This document shows, one piece after another, positions 26,204 through 37,391 of a stretch of DNA of 64,000 bases. Source of the DNA: Mycolicibacterium bacteremicum (lineage in GTDB: Bacteria > Actinomycetota > Actinomycetes > Mycobacteriales > Mycobacteriaceae); assembly GCF_002086115.1 (NCBI RefSeq), contig NZ_MVHJ01000003.1, forward strand, positions 186,001 to 250,000. The letters run 5' to 3'. The notes beneath the pieces are model-generated. The model worked only from the letters and a program-made list of their open reading frames with translations, was not told where the DNA came from and did not search any database. Every line of letters starts with the position of its first letter. Within the stretch, counting starts at the first letter, position 1. A program made the translations under genes and the position numbers.

Positions 26204-27494
26204 GGGCTTTCCTTGCATCGTCGGTCTGCGCCGCGGAGGTCGCGAAGAGGTCGGATCCCAGCACCCGGTCGGACAACCGGCCCAGGCAGCTGAGATTGGG
26301 GAACCCGGGGCCCTGGGTCAGCCCGGCGAGTCCCGGCAGGAACAGCTTGGGGTCGACATCGTCGACCGACAGGTCATAGCCGATGGCCTCCTGAATGCTG
26401 TCGACCGTCAGCGGGCCGCCCAGGCCCAGCTCCAGCACATCGAGCGCCTCCTGGCGCAGCAGCGGCACGAACCACATGGCGTTGGCTCCGGAGCCGTCGA
26501 TGACGAGGTCGAAACCGTGCACCGTCTCCAGCCGTTCGCCGCCGCGCTCGGTCTGCAGCGTCAGCCGGATCCGTTCGTCGCGGGCCACGGCGTGGGCCAC
26601 CCGGCCGCGCAGATGCCGGATCCGGTCGTCGGCGAGCAGCCCTTCCTGCACGCGCACCGAGAACACCCCGCGGTCGGTGCGGTTCATCGCATCGCGCTTC
26701 TCGGCCAACGTCAGCCCGGCCCAGTGGATGGGATCGGAGTACAGCGAGTTCTCGAAGAACCCCTCGCCCCGGGTGAACAGCGTGACCTGCGGGGAGATCA
26801 CGGTGATGGTCGAAACCCGGTGCCGGAACAGCTCGTCGAGCATGGTGCCCGCCGTCTCACCGCCGCCGATGACGGCGACGCGGTCCGCGGCGATCAGCTC
26901 GTGCTGGGCGGCGCGATGCCAGAACTGCGCGATCGAGAGCACCCGCGGGTTACCGGGCAGGATGGAGCGCTCGGCCTGGCCCGGCCCGGTGATCATCAGG
27001 GCGTCGGCGTGCACGGCGCCCTCGCGGGTGCCCAGTTCCCAGCGCGTTCCGTCATCGGTGTACTGCAACCCGATCTCGGTGACATCGCCGGTACGCACCG
27101 ACATCCCGGTGTTCCCGGCCACCCAGCTCAGATACTGGCTCCACCGCTTGTGCGTCGGTGCCGGCCTGCCCCGGTCGATCCACTCGGCGAACTGGCCGGT
27201 GGACACCAGGTAGGACTGCCAGCTGTGCCGCATCATCCGCTCGTCCAGTTCGGCGTTGCGCCGCGACACCAGCGCGGACTGGTACGGGAAGCCGATGTCC
27301 TTCTCCGGCCCGGTACCCAGCCGGTGCTGACCGTCGGTCCAGCCACCGGCGGCCTGCCAGTTGGCGGCCACCGCGGTGCGTTCGATGGCCACCACGTCGG
27401 GAGCGGGCACTCCCATCGCGCGCAGTTCGGCCGCCTTGGCGGCCACCGCGATGGCCTTCACCCCGGCACCGATGACGGCAAGGGTCTTGGTCAT
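26181..27494 (-). CDS. mbtG: L-lysine N6-monooxygenase MbtG
   Basis: A 437-residue flavin-dependent N-hydroxylating monooxygenase that makes the hydroxamate oxygens of mycobactin on lysine. FAD-binding motif: [17 protein letters not shown] at the N-terminus; NADPH-binding motif [14 protein letters not shown]; substrate-side segments [27 protein letters not shown] and [11 protein letters not shown]-terminal [19 protein letters not shown] precedes the ATG, 13 nt after mbtF. It overlaps mbtH. Confidence 0.95.
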   Translation of the reverse strand: MTKTLAVIGAGVKAIAVAAKAAELRAMGVPAPDVVAIERTAVAANWQAAGGWTDGQHRLGTGPEKDIGFPYQSALVSRRNAELDERMMRHSWQSYLVSTGQFAEWIDRGRPAPTHKRWSQYLSWVAGNTGMSVRTGDVTEIGLQYTDDGTRWELGTREGAVHADALMITGPGQAERSILPGNPRVLSIAQFWHRAAQHELIAADRVAVIGGGETAGTMLDELFRHRVSTITVISPQVTLFTRGEGFFENSLYSDPIHWAGLTLAEKRDAMNRTDRGVFSVRVQEGLLADDRIRHLRGRVAHAVARDERIRLTLQTERGGERLETVHGFDLVIDGSGANAMWFVPLLRQEALDVLELGLGGPLTVDSIQEAIGYDLSVDDVDPKLFLPGLAGLTQGPGFPNLSCLGRLSDRVLGSDLFATSAAQTDDARKAHEQQPIR

Positions 27495-27507
27495 GCGAAC
27501 ACCTCGA

Positions 27508-30500
27508 TCATGAAATCACCTCTCGTAGAGCGTCCTGCCACAACGCCTGCATGGTGGCGACGTCGTCGGCAGAAAAAATGTCGGGCAGGGTGCGCCACTG
27601 CGTTCCCAGCACGGGCGCACCGTCCTTGTCGATGATCAGCACGTTCAGCGTGATCTCGTGGCGGATGGCCAGATTCGGCTCGGGTATCCGGGACACCTCG
27701 TTGAGCAGGGCGCGGTCCACGGTCAGCGCCGAGCGTCCCGGCACCTGCCGGAGCCGGCCGAGATAGTTCAGCATGAGCTGTGGATCGCGATGTGCGCCAA
27801 GCCGTTCGGCGGTGTCGGTGCGCAGGTGACGCAGCAACGCGTAGTCGATCCCGTCGCCGGGGACGGCGTCCAGTTCGGCCGCCACCCCGAGGGCGTCCTG
27901 CGCCGTCAGCCGCACCGGGTAGATGGCACTGAGCAGCCCGACGGTGTCGCCGGTGTCGATCTGGCGCGAGTCGTCGGCCAGCCCGGTCGACACGGCGATA
28001 TCGGCGCGGCCGTGGGTTTCGATGGCCAGCAGCGGTGTGGGCGTGGCATGCCCACGTAGGCGCCGCCATGCCGTGATGGCCCGTGCCGTCGCGGCCGCCA
28101 GCACCGCGGGCACACCCGCCGGTGCGGCCAGTACCTCAGCGGTGACCGCGCGGCCGACGAACGCCATGCTGATCTCGGCATCGGCGGCCCGGTCGGTGTC
28201 CGGGCGCACCCGCCGGGCACCGAGATCGGGGTCCGGACCATCGAGTTGGCGTTCCCAGAATTCGCAGGTGTCCAGCTTCAAGGCGCGTTCGGCGAGCAAC
28301 CGGGACCATTGTCGCAGCGATGTGTGCTCGCGCACCGGCGCCGGCTTGTGCCCGGCAGCCAGTGCGTGCCAACCGGTTTCGAGTTCACCGAGCACGATCT
28401 GCCAGGATGCCGGGTCCATCGCCAGGACGTGCGCGGTCAGCACCAGCACCTCGGCACCGCTGTCGTGGTGCAGCCAGACCGCGTCGAACATCGTGCCGCG
28501 CTCGGGATCGAGCCGCTGGATGGACGCGTCGGTGTGGTCGGCGACGGCGACGGCCAGGTCGCCGGACACGCTCGCCTCGGTGAGCACGCCGGCCTCCCGC
28601 GGCTGCTCGACCAGGCTCATCGTGGCGCGGTCCAGCCGGCAGCGCAACGCCTCGTGACCGTCGATCACAGTGCCCAGCAACATCTCCAGGCGTTCCCGCG
28701 TGACATCGGCGGGCATCCGGATCGCCTCGGTCTGGGCCAGCCGACGGGCGTCACCGTGGGCCAGCAGCCAGTGTCCGGCCGGCAGCAACGGGATGGGGCC
28801 GGCATCGTCGACGTCGATCGGCTCGGCCGCCACATCGGTGTCGATGGCGGTGGCCAGCTCCCGTACGGTCGCGCATTCGAGCATCAACCTGGCCCGCAAC
28901 GTGATTCCGCGCCGGCGTACGGCCTGCACCACCGACAATGCGACGATGCTGTCCAGCCCAAGATCCAGGAAGTCGGCGTTGACGTCGACGATGCGGGTGT
29001 CCAGCAGTTCGGCGAGCACCTCGGCGATCACGATCTCGGTCTCGGTGCCCGGCGCGGCGAACTCCGCGGCCGCCCCCACCCCGCGGTCGGCATCGAGCGC
29101 GGCCAGCGCCCTGTCGTCGACCTTGCCGTGCGAGGTCAACGGAATCTGCTCGACGTCGATGATGTGGTGCGGCACCAGGTATCTGGGCAACGTCGCGGTG
29201 AGCATGCGGCGCAGGTCGGCGGTGCTGACTGCGCCCGTGCCGGCTCCCGTCTCGGGATCGGCGAGCACCACGTACGCCGTCAGCCGTGGCCCGCTGCGGT
29301 GCCGGCGCACCGCGACATGGGCGTGCCGTACCGCGGGGTGGCGGTACAGCGCGGCGATCACCTCGCCGGGCTCCACCCGGAATCCGCGGATCTTCACCTG
29401 GTCATCACTGCGCCCCAGATACTGCAGTGCGCCCGAGTCGGGCAGCCTGCGCACGATGTCGCCGGTGCGGTACATCCGTCGGCCCGGGTGGGTCGGATCG
29501 GCGATGAACCGGGCCGAGGTCTCTCCGGGCCTGCCGAGATAACCACGGGTGAGTTGCCCGCCGCTCAGGTAGAGCTCGCCGGCCACCCCGTCGGGGACCG
29601 CGCGCAGCCAGGAATCCAACACGTGGGCGGTGGTCGGGGCGGTCGGTTCCCCGATACAGGGTTGCGGGTGGTCGGCGATCGCGGCGACGACGGCCTCGAC
29701 GGTGGTCTCGGTCGGCCCGTAGCAGTTGTGCGCGCGCATTCCGCTGCGATCGCATTCGGTGCGGATGCCCTGCCACGCGGCGGTGTCGATGTTCTCCCCG
29801 CCGAGGGCCAACACAGCCAACGGCACGGTCGACAGCAGACCGGCCGCGCGCAACTGGCTGAACATCGACGGGGTGGTATCGATCATGTCGATGCCGAACC
29901 GCCCGATCTCGGCGACCAGCGCCTCGGCGTCCCGTTGCACGCCATCGCTGATGATGTGTACGCAGTGCCCCTCGAACAGGGCCACCAGCGGCTGCCACGC
30001 CGCGTCGAAGGTGAACGACCAGGCGTGCGCGATCCGCAGGTCGCGGCCCAGCCGGTTGCGCGCCGGCCGCAGCATCCGGGCGGCGTGGTCGGCGCCGTAG
30101 GCCAGCACCGCCTGGTGAGTTCCGATGACGCCCTTCGGTTTTCCGGTGGTGCCCGAGGTGAAGATGATGTAGGCGCCCTGCCCGGGGCGGACCGTGACAT
30201 CGGTCAAGCCCGCGGCGTCACCGACGCCGGCCAGCAGTGCCTCATTTACGACGACGTCGGCACCGGTCTGCGCGATGATCTCCTGTATGCGTTCGGCCGG
30301 CATCCCGGGATCCAGCGGCACGATCAGCCCGCCGGACTTGAGCACGCCGAGCATCGCGACCACGTAATCGGGTCCGCGGGGCAGCAGGATCGGCACCGGC
30401 GTTTCGTCGGTCACTCCCCTGTGCTGCAGTTCGGCGGCCACCCGGTCGGCTGCGGCGTCGAGTTCTCGGTAGGTCAGGGTGCCGGAATCCCAGCTCAGCG

Positions 30501-31914
30501 CGGGGGCATCCGGTCGCTCGGCGGCCACCGCGGCGATCACGGTGTGGATGCCGTCGGCGGCCGGCACGGACTGAGTCGCGGTGACATCGATCTCACCGTC
30601 GAGGGTGACGGCGATATCGCGCAGTGGCCGGTCCCAGCCGGCCAGCAACCGCTGCACCACCACCAGTACGCGCTGCGCCAGCGTCGCCGGGTCGAGCAGA
30701 CCCAGTGCGCCGTCCAGGGTTTCGACGAGCACGGTCAGCCGGCCGTGGGTGGGGTGGGCGGCGATCGTCACCGGGAAGTGCGACAGGCTTTCCAAGGCCG
30801 CCGGCCGGATCACCGCATCACCCATCGCGAACTCTCCGCTGCCGACCAGACCGCCGGGCGGGAAGTTCTCGTACACCAGCAGGGTGTCGTACATCTCGCC
30901 GATGCCGCCGGCGGTGCGCATCTCGGCGTGGCTGAGGAAGCTGTGGTCACGCATCTCGGCGGCTTCGCGCTGCACGGCCAGGCACTGGCTGCCGGCCCGC
31001 TCGCCCGGGCGCAGCCGGATCCGTAGCGGCACCGTGTTGATGAACAGTCCGACCATCGACTCGACCCCGGACAGTTCGTCGGGCCGCCCCGAGACCGTCA
31101 CCCCGAACACCACGTCATCGCGATCGGTGAACGCCGAAAGGATGGTGGCCCAGGCCATCTGGAACAGCGTGCTGACCGTGACCCCGCGGGCGCGGGCGGC
31201 CTCGAACAACTGCTCGGTGGTCCGCTCGTCGAGGTCGGTCTCGGTGCGCTCGGGCAGTCCGCCGGCGGACTCGCCGGACAGCGCCGGGGTGAGCATCGTC
31301 GGCCCGTCCAGCCCGTCCAGGTGTGTGCGCCAGCGCTGCCGACTGACCTGCGGGTCACGCGCGGCCAGCCAGCCGATGTAGTCCCGGTACGGCCGGGCGG
31401 CGGGCAGCACCGCGGTGTCGCCGCCTGCGCCGTAGAGCGCCATGAGCTCGCTGACGAACACCGGCAGCGACCAGCCGTCGATCACGATGTGATGGGCGAC
31501 GACCACCAGCCGCCAGCGCGCGTCGGGAAGTTCGGCCAGCAGGAACCGGATGGCCGGTCCGCGCGCCAGGTCGAAAGGCCGGGTGCGGGCCTGCAGTTCC
31601 AGCGCGGCGGCCTCGTCGGCATCGGCGACCACGACGTGTTGCCAGGGCAGTTCGAAGGTCGCGGGCACGACGGCCACCGGCCTGCTCAGGTTGCCCTGAA
31701 AGAAGCTGACCCGGATGTTGGGGTGGCGCTGCAACATCGCCTCGGCACACGACCGCAGCAGATCGGCGTCCAACTTCCCGGACACGTCGGCGGCCATGGC
31801 GATGAAATACGGGTCGGCTCCCGCTTCGCTGTCGGTCAGTCCGGCAAGCGAATACAGCCCCTGCTGCAGCGGGCTGAGCGCCATCACGTCGATGATGGCC
31901 GGCTTGTCGCTCAT
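27508..31914 (-). CDS. mbtF: Mycobactin peptide synthetase MbtF (C-A-T-E-like)
   Basis: A 1468-residue NRPS that adds the terminal, cyclised hydroxylysine of mycobactin. Order: condensation domain (~10-440) with an intact [12 protein letters not shown]; adenylation domain (~460-960) with [20 protein letters not shown] and YRTGDIVRR; carrier domain with [10 protein letters not shown] (Ser ~988); and a C-terminal condensation/epimerisation-like domain (~1020-1468). In that last domain the HHxxxD site reads [11 protein letters not shown], with Val where the catalytic second His should be, so epimerisation is not expected. The ATG overlaps the mbtE stop (ATGA). The length matches M. tuberculosis MbtF (~1460). 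Confidence 0.95.
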   Translation of the reverse strand: MSDKPAIIDVMALSPLQQGLYSLAGLTDSEAGADPYFIAMAADVSGKLDADLLRSCAEAMLQRHPNIRVSFFQGNLSRPVAVVPATFELPWQHVVVADADEAAALELQARTRPFDLARGPAIRFLLAELPDARWRLVVVAHHIVIDGWSLPVFVSELMALYGAGGDTAVLPAARPYRDYIGWLAARDPQVSRQRWRTHLDGLDGPTMLTPALSGESAGGLPERTETDLDERTTEQLFEAARARGVTVSTLFQMAWATILSAFTDRDDVVFGVTVSGRPDELSGVESMVGLFINTVPLRIRLRPGERAGSQCLAVQREAAEMRDHSFLSHAEMRTAGGIGEMYDTLLVYENFPPGGLVGSGEFAMGDAVIRPAALESLSHFPVTIAAHPTHGRLTVLVETLDGALGLLDPATLAQRVLVVVQRLLAGWDRPLRDIAVTLDGEIDVTATQSVPAADGIHTVIAAVAAERPDAPALSWDSGTLTYRELDAAADRVAAELQHRGVTDETPVPILLPRGPDYVVAMLGVLKSGGLIVPLDPGMPAERIQEIIAQTGADVVVNEALLAGVGDAAGLTDVTVRPGQGAYIIFTSGTTGKPKGVIGTHQAVLAYGADHAARMLRPARNRLGRDLRIAHAWSFTFDAAWQPLVALFEGHCVHIISDGVQRDAEALVAEIGRFGIDMIDTTPSMFSQLRAAGLLSTVPLAVLALGGENIDTAAWQGIRTECDRSGMRAHNCYGPTETTVEAVVAAIADHPQPCIGEPTAPTTAHVLDSWLRAVPDGVAGELYLSGGQLTRGYLGRPGETSARFIADPTHPGRRMYRTGDIVRRLPDSGALQYLGRSDDQVKIRGFRVEPGEVIAALYRHPAVRHAHVAVRRHRSGPRLTAYVVLADPETGAGTGAVSTADLRRMLTATLPRYLVPHHIIDVEQIPLTSHGKVDDRALAALDADRGVGAAAEFAAPGTETEIVIAEVLAELLDTRIVDVNADFLDLGLDSIVALSVVQAVRRRGITLRARLMLECATVRELATAIDTDVAAEPIDVDDAGPIPLLPAGHWLLAHGDARRLAQTEAIRMPADVTRERLEMLLGTVIDGHEALRCRLDRATMSLVEQPREAGVLTEASVSGDLAVAVADHTDASIQRLDPERGTMFDAVWLHHDSGAEVLVLTAHVLAMDPASWQIVLGELETGWHALAAGHKPAPVREHTSLRQWSRLLAERALKLDTCEFWERQLDGPDPDLGARRVRPDTDRAADAEISMAFVGRAVTAEVLAAPAGVPAVLAAATARAITAWRRLRGHATPTPLLAIETHGRADIAVSTGLADDSRQIDTGDTVGLLSAIYPVRLTAQDALGVAAELDAVPGDGIDYALLRHLRTDTAERLGAHRDPQLMLNYLGRLRQVPGRSALTVDRALLNEVSRIPEPNLAIRHEITLNVLIIDKDGAPVLGTQWRTLPDIFSADDVATMQALWQDALREVIS

Positions 31915-34900
31915 TGCGGGTCGCTACTCCATCCCGCGGTCAGGGCGGCCAGTTCGTCCGGCGACAGCCCGGAGGCCGCCATCGGTGCGTGGTGGGTGTC
32001 CGCTGCGACGGCCTGGCCCGCCTTGGCGTCGACGGCGGTAGCGAGTTCGGCCAGCACCGGATGCTCGAACACCATTCGGGCGGTCAGCGGCACACCGGCG
32101 TCGCGGGCGCGCGCGGCCAACTGCACCGCCAGGATGCTGTCGCCACCCAGGGTGAAGAAGTCGTCGTGACGACCGAACTCCTCCACCGCGAGCAGGTCGG
32201 ACAGCATGGCCGCCAGTGCGCGTTCGGTGTCGGTGCGGGCCGGCTCGCTCGGTGCGGTCGCGGTGACGACGGGTCGGGGCAGCGCGTCGGTCAACGCGTC
32301 CAGCACGGTGACCGGCAGTGCCGCAAGGTGTTCGGGCAGTGCGCTGCGGTCGAACTCCGTGACGTCGTCGGCGAGCACCACGTATCCACCGAGCACCGGG
32401 CCGCTGCGGGTCTCCCAGGTCCGGGTCAGCGCGGCGGCCACCCCGGGCACCGCCTCCAATGCGGCCTGCACCGCGGGGTCGCCGCTCTCCAGGTACTGCA
32501 ACGCACCGTCGGCGGTCCAGCGCGCCCGGTCGCCGGTGCGATAGAGGTGTCCATCGCCGAACGGATTGGCCGGGTAGCGGCACGCCAGAGCCGGCGACGC
32601 GGACGCGGCGGCCGCGTCGATGGCGCCACCGGCGTAGTACAGCTCGCCGGCGACACCGACGGCCACCGGCGTCAGCCACTCGTCGAGCACGAAGACCCGG
32701 TCGGCTCCGGCGGTCTGCGGCAGGCCCGGCCGCGGCGCGGTGGCGCGGCTGAACCGTGTGACAGCGTCATCGCCGCCTGCAATGGTGATATCGCGCAGGG
32801 TGGCACCGGGGTCGTCCGCGAACGCCTCGATGACCCGTCCCAGCCAGCTGACCAGCCGCGCAGCGGTGTCCGGCCGGTAGAGCTCGGTGCGGTAGATGAC
32901 CGTGCCCTGGTATCCCGCCGGGCTGCCGTCGGGGGCGGTCTCGGCGAAGAAGTTCAGCGACAGATCGGCATGCGCCACGTCGAAGGTCGGTTCCAATGCG
33001 GTGAAACGGGTTTCGCCGGCACCATCGGGTCCGGTGGCGATCACCCGATCGGCGGGTAGTTCCTCGCGGACGTGCACGACGACACCGAACAGCGGGTTGC
33101 GCGACAGCGAGCGCACCGGCGCCACCGCCTCGACGACCCGGTCGAACGGCAGATCCTGGTGGGCGTAGGCGCCGAGCGCCATCTCCCGGGCCCGGCGCAG
33201 CACCTCCCGCACGGTCGGGTTGCCGTCCAGGTTGTTGCGCAGCACCAGGATGTTGATGAAGAAGCCGATGAGCCCGTCGAGTTCGGGCTCGGTGCGCCCG
33301 GCCACCGGGGTGCCCAGCGGGATGTCGGTGCCCTCACCGGCCTTGTGCAGCGCGACCGCGACGGCGGCCTGCAGCAGCATGAACTCGGTGATGCCCAGTT
33401 CGCGGGTCAGCTCGGCGAGCTTGGCGCGGGTAGCGGTGTCGATGGTGAACGGCAGCGCGTCGCCCTCGCCGTCCGGGACCGGCGGCCGCGGGAAGTCCGG
33501 GCGCAGGCCGTTCTCCTCGGGCAGCCCGGACAGCTGCTCGACCCAGTAGTCGCGCTGCGCCTCGATGCTGGGGGTCTGGCCACCCAGCAGCTGCGCCTGC
33601 CAGGCCGCGTAGTCGGCGTACTGGACCGGCAGTGGCTCGAATTCCGGTGCCTGCCCGGCACTGCGGGCCCGGTAGGCGGTCAGCACATCGGTGAACAGCA
33701 CGCCCGCCGACCAGTGGTCGGCGGCGATGTGATGCACCACCAGTGACAGCACATGGTGCTCGCCGGTGCTGAGCACCGCGGCGCGGATCGGCCGGTCGTT
33801 CTCCAGATCGAAGCAGTACCGGCGCTCCGCGGTGAGCTCGGCCTGCAGCCAGTCCTCACCGTCGCCGCGGGCGCGGCGCACCGGGACGTCCGCCACCGGA
33901 CTGATGATCTGGTAGGGCGCGCCATCGATTTCGCGGTAGGTGGTGCGCAGGATCTCGTGCCGGGCCACCACATCGTTGATCGCGGCGACGAAGGCGGCCG
34001 GGTCGGTGGGGCCGGTCAACCTGGCCGCGAACGGGATGTTGTTGACCGGGTTGGGCCCGTCGATGCGGAACTGGAACCACTGCCGTAGCTGGGCCGCCGA
34101 CATCTGCAGCGGACCCTCGTGCCCGATCGCCACCATCGGGGGGCGGTCCGAGCGGCCCCCGGCGGCGGTGACGGCATCGATGTGGCCGGCGATCGCGCCG
34201 ACGGTGGCCAGCTCGAAGATCTCCTGCACCCCCACGTCGACCCGGCAGCGCGAGCGCACGGCGGCGACCAGCTTGGTGGCCAGCAGCGAATGTCCGCCGA
34301 GTTCGAAGAAGGAGTCGTCGGCGCCGACCTGCTCACGGCCCAGCAGCTCACCGAACAGTGCGGCCACCTGCCGCTCGGTGTCGGTGCCCGGCTCGCGGTA
34401 GGCGGTGGCCGCCGAGATCTCCGGTTCGGGCAGGGCCGTGCGGTCGATCTTGCCGTGCGCGGTGATCGGGATCTCGTCGATCTCGACATAGGCCGACGGG
34501 ATCATGTACTCGGGCAGGGCGGCCGCGACCCGGCTGCGGATCCGGTCGATCTCGACCGCGGCGCCGTCGGCGGCCGGGGTCACATAGGCGACCAGGCTCT
34601 TGCCCAGACCCGGCACATCGGCGGCAATGACGACGGCCTGCCCGACCGACGGGTCGACCGAGATCGCGGCCGCGACCTCGCCGAGCTCGATGCGGAACCC
34701 GCGGATCTTGACCTGCTCGTCGGCGCGGCCGACGAATTCGATGTCCCCGTCGGCATTGCGGCGGGCCAGATCGCCGGACCGGTACATACGCTGACCCGGG
34801 TTGAAGGGATCGGCCACGAACCGTTCCGCGGTCAGCCCCCAGCGGCGGTGGTAGCCGTGCGCGACATGCGTTCCGCCGATGTAGATCTCGCCGATCACAC

Positions 34901-37391
34901 CGACCGGTACCGGCTGCAGGTAGTCGTCGAGCAGGTGGATGGTGGTGTTGATCTTCGGGGTGCCGATCGGCACGATCCGCGATCCCTGTTTGCCCTCCAC
35001 CTTGAACCGCGAGCAGTTGATCACGGTCTCGGTCGGTCCGTAGAAGTTGTGCAGCAACGAATCGAACGTCGCGTGGAACTTGTCGGCGACCTCGCCCGGC
35101 AGCGCCTCACCGCCGATGGGGACGCGTTGCAGGGTGCGCCATTCGTTGACACCGGGCAGCGACAGGAACAGGCCGAGCAGCGACGGTACGAAGTGCATCG
35201 AGGTGACGCCCTCGGTGCGCAGCAGGTCGGTCAGATAACCGATGTCGGTGAGACCGTCGGGCTTGGGGATGACCAGCCGGGCGCCGGCGGCGAGCATGCC
35301 GAAGATCTCACCGATCGACACGTCAAAACCCTGGGAGGCCACCTGCAGCAGCCGGTCGGCCTCGGTCACCTGGTACTCGTCGCCGAACCAGGCGAAATAC
35401 TCGGCGACGGGCCGATGCGGCACCGGCACACCCTTGGGCAGGCCGGTCGAACCCGAGGTGTAGATCAGGTAGGCGGTGTTCTCCGGGCGTAGCGGACGCA
35501 CCCGGTCGGCGTCGGTCGGGTTGTCGGCGCGGTGGCCGGCCAACTCGGTGGGCAGTTCGCGCAGCACGACCTTCGGATCCGAGTCGGCCAGGATGTAGCC
35601 GAGCCGATCTTCGGGGTACCCGGGATCGACCGGAAGGTAGATCGCGCCGGCCTTGATGATGCCCAGCGCGCTGATCACCAGTTCCGGCGACTTGTCCATC
35701 AGCACCGCGACGCGGTCCTCGGCCCCGATGCCCTTGTCGATCAGCCAGTGCGCCAACCGGTTTGCCGTCTCGTTGAGCTCGCGGTAGCTGTAGTGGCGGC
35801 CTTCGTAGACCACGGCGGTGTTGTCCGGCGTTTCGGCGACCTGGTTCTCGACCGCCTGGGTCAGGGTCAACGGCGGCGTCTCGAAGTGCTCGCCGGTCGA
35901 CACCGCGCGCAGCCACTCGGCGTCGGCGGGCGACAACAGATCCAGTCGGGCCAGGGCACGGTCCGGGTCGGCGAGTGCGGCGTCGAGCAGCACGGCGAAC
36001 GAGTCGAGCATCCGGGCCGCCAGGTCGGCGCCGATGATCTCGGTGAGGTGTTCGGCTTCGACGGTGACGATGCCGTTCTCGCTCGCGTCCCACTCGACCA
36101 TGAAGCCCAGCGGCAGCTGGGTGACGTGGCCGCGCAACTCACCGCGCACACAGTGCACACCGTCGGGGCGGAAGCCCCCGCCGTCGGGTTCGCGGAACCC
36201 GAAGCTGATGCGGGTCATCCGTTCGGCGCCGTGCCGACGGTCGGGGTTGAGCTCGGCCACCACACGGTCGAGGTTGATGCGCTGGTGGGCGAATGCGCCC
36301 AGGGCGGTGTCCCTGGTGGCCGCCAGCAGATCCCGGAATCCCTCGGAACCCCGCGGGCGCAGCCGCATGGCGACGGTGTTGCCGTAGTAACCCAACGCGT
36401 CCTCGGAGCCGCGGTTGAGCACCGGGGTGGCGATCAGGAAGTCGTCGGTGTGCGTATAGCGGTGGATCAGTGCGCCGAAGGCGGCCAGCAGCACCATGTA
36501 CGGGGTCGACCCGGTCTCGCGCGCCAGGTCGGTGACCTTCGCGACGGTTCCCGGCGCGAGGGTCAGGGTGCTGCGCTGGGAGCGGAAGGCGGTCGGCACC
36601 GCCGACCCCGTCGGGCCCGGAAGTTCCAGCGGCTCAGGCGGGTCGGTCAGCACCGCCCGCCAGTGCGCGAGGTCCTCGTCGCCGGTGTCGGCGGGCACGG
36701 GAGGCGCGGCGGGGGTGGGTCCCAGCGCGACGCCTTCATAGGCGCGGGTCAGGTCCGCGAAGAAAATCCGCCAGCACCCGTCGTCCCAGGCGATGTGATG
36801 GGCGACCAGCAGCATCATGTGCTCGTCCGGTGTCAGCCGGATCAGCGTGATGCGCAGCGGTGAGTCGGTCGTCAGGTCGAACGCGGTGCCGAATTCGCGT
36901 TGCGCCAACACCTCCAGCCGCAGCCCCCTTGCCCGCTCCGACATCGCGGTGAGGTCGTGAAATGCCCAGGCCGGCTGCAGATCCTCGTGCCGGGTCTCCT
37001 GCGGCTCGCCGTTCTCGTCGGCACTGTAGGTGGTGCGCAGCAGCGGGTGCCGGCGCGCGACGGCCTGCAGTGCGGTGTGTAGCCGGTCGGCGTCCAGGGC
37101 CCCGGTGAGCCGGTAGGACAGGCTGATGTTGAGCAGCACACCGGTCGGGTCGAAGGACTGCACGAACCACATCCGGCGCTGACCGTCGGACAGTCCGGCC
37201 CGCGCGGCCGGGGCGGCCGGGGTGGCCGCCAGCCCGCGTTCGGCGAGCTTGCGCCGCATCAGTTCCAGGCGCGGATCGGCGGCATCTTTTGACGAGCGCA
37301 GCGACGGGGTCGATTCCTGGGGCGAGCGCAGCGACGGGGTCATGGATTCCTGGGGCGAGCGCAGCGACGGGGTCATGGATGTGTCAGTCAC
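31911..37391 (-). CDS. mbtE: Mycobactin peptide synthetase MbtE (C-A-T-C-deltaA-T)
   Basis: A 1826-residue NRPS that incorporates the first, acylated hydroxylysine. First module: C (~45-470, HHIAWDDG), A (~490-990, [30 protein letters not shown]), T ([10 protein letters not shown], Ser ~1035). Second part: C with intact [11 protein letters not shown] (~1100-1530), then a shrunken adenylation remnant of ~150 residues that keeps GELYYAGG and YRTGDRARW but lacks the ATP-binding TSGSTG core, then a second T (GGDSILAVQ, Ser ~1753). GTG 37391 overlaps the mbtD stop (GTGA). The N-terminus carries repeats of [11 protein letters not shown] encoded by a tandem repeat. Confidence 0.95.
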   Translation of the reverse strand: MTDTSMTPSLRSPQESMTPSLRSPQESTPSLRSSKDAADPRLELMRRKLAERGLAATPAAPAARAGLSDGQRRMWFVQSFDPTGVLLNISLSYRLTGALDADRLHTALQAVARRHPLLRTTYSADENGEPQETRHEDLQPAWAFHDLTAMSERARGLRLEVLAQREFGTAFDLTTDSPLRITLIRLTPDEHMMLLVAHHIAWDDGCWRIFFADLTRAYEGVALGPTPAAPPVPADTGDEDLAHWRAVLTDPPEPLELPGPTGSAVPTAFRSQRSTLTLAPGTVAKVTDLARETGSTPYMVLLAAFGALIHRYTHTDDFLIATPVLNRGSEDALGYYGNTVAMRLRPRGSEGFRDLLAATRDTALGAFAHQRINLDRVVAELNPDRRHGAERMTRISFGFREPDGGGFRPDGVHCVRGELRGHVTQLPLGFMVEWDASENGIVTVEAEHLTEIIGADLAARMLDSFAVLLDAALADPDRALARLDLLSPADAEWLRAVSTGEHFETPPLTLTQAVENQVAETPDNTAVVYEGRHYSYRELNETANRLAHWLIDKGIGAEDRVAVLMDKSPELVISALGIIKAGAIYLPVDPGYPEDRLGYILADSDPKVVLRELPTELAGHRADNPTDADRVRPLRPENTAYLIYTSGSTGLPKGVPVPHRPVAEYFAWFGDEYQVTEADRLLQVASQGFDVSIGEIFGMLAAGARLVIPKPDGLTDIGYLTDLLRTEGVTSMHFVPSLLGLFLSLPGVNEWRTLQRVPIGGEALPGEVADKFHATFDSLLHNFYGPTETVINCSRFKVEGKQGSRIVPIGTPKINTTIHLLDDYLQPVPVGVIGEIYIGGTHVAHGYHRRWGLTAERFVADPFNPGQRMYRSGDLARRNADGDIEFVGRADEQVKIRGFRIELGEVAAAISVDPSVGQAVVIAADVPGLGKSLVAYVTPAADGAAVEIDRIRSRVAAALPEYMIPSAYVEIDEIPITAHGKIDRTALPEPEISAATAYREPGTDTERQVAALFGELLGREQVGADDSFFELGGHSLLATKLVAAVRSRCRVDVGVQEIFELATVGAIAGHIDAVTAAGGRSDRPPMVAIGHEGPLQMSAAQLRQWFQFRIDGPNPVNNIPFAARLTGPTDPAAFVAAINDVVARHEILRTTYREIDGAPYQIISPVADVPVRRARGDGEDWLQAELTAERRYCFDLENDRPIRAAVLSTGEHHVLSLVVHHIAADHWSAGVLFTDVLTAYRARSAGQAPEFEPLPVQYADYAAWQAQLLGGQTPSIEAQRDYWVEQLSGLPEENGLRPDFPRPPVPDGEGDALPFTIDTATRAKLAELTRELGITEFMLLQAAVAVALHKAGEGTDIPLGTPVAGRTEPELDGLIGFFINILVLRNNLDGNPTVREVLRRAREMALGAYAHQDLPFDRVVEAVAPVRSLSRNPLFGVVVHVREELPADRVIATGPDGAGETRFTALEPTFDVAHADLSLNFFAETAPDGSPAGYQGTVIYRTELYRPDTAARLVSWLGRVIEAFADDPGATLRDITIAGGDDAVTRFSRATAPRPGLPQTAGADRVFVLDEWLTPVAVGVAGELYYAGGAIDAAAASASPALACRYPANPFGDGHLYRTGDRARWTADGALQYLESGDPAVQAALEAVPGVAAALTRTWETRSGPVLGGYVVLADDVTEFDRSALPEHLAALPVTVLDALTDALPRPVVTATAPSEPARTDTERALAAMLSDLLAVEEFGRHDDFFTLGGDSILAVQLAARARDAGVPLTARMVFEHPVLAELATAVDAKAGQAVAADTHHAPMAASGLSPDELAALTAGWSSDPQ
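37292..37376 (-). repeat. 33-bp in-frame tandem repeat at the 5' end of mbtE
   Basis: Two full 33-bp units (37376-37344, 37343-37311) encode [11 protein letters not shown], each with its own ATG; a third, partial unit follows (TPSLRSS). The DNA is GAGCG-rich on the plus strand (GGGCGAGCGCAGCGACGGGG). The repeat adds a variable N-terminal tail before the first condensation domain and duplicates a potential start codon. Confidence 0.9.

Noticed and set aside
28246..31026. 926-residue open frame on the plus strand opposite mbtF
   Set aside because: It mirrors the codon structure of the NRPS in high-GC DNA and has no recognisable domain; mbtF is clearly coding.
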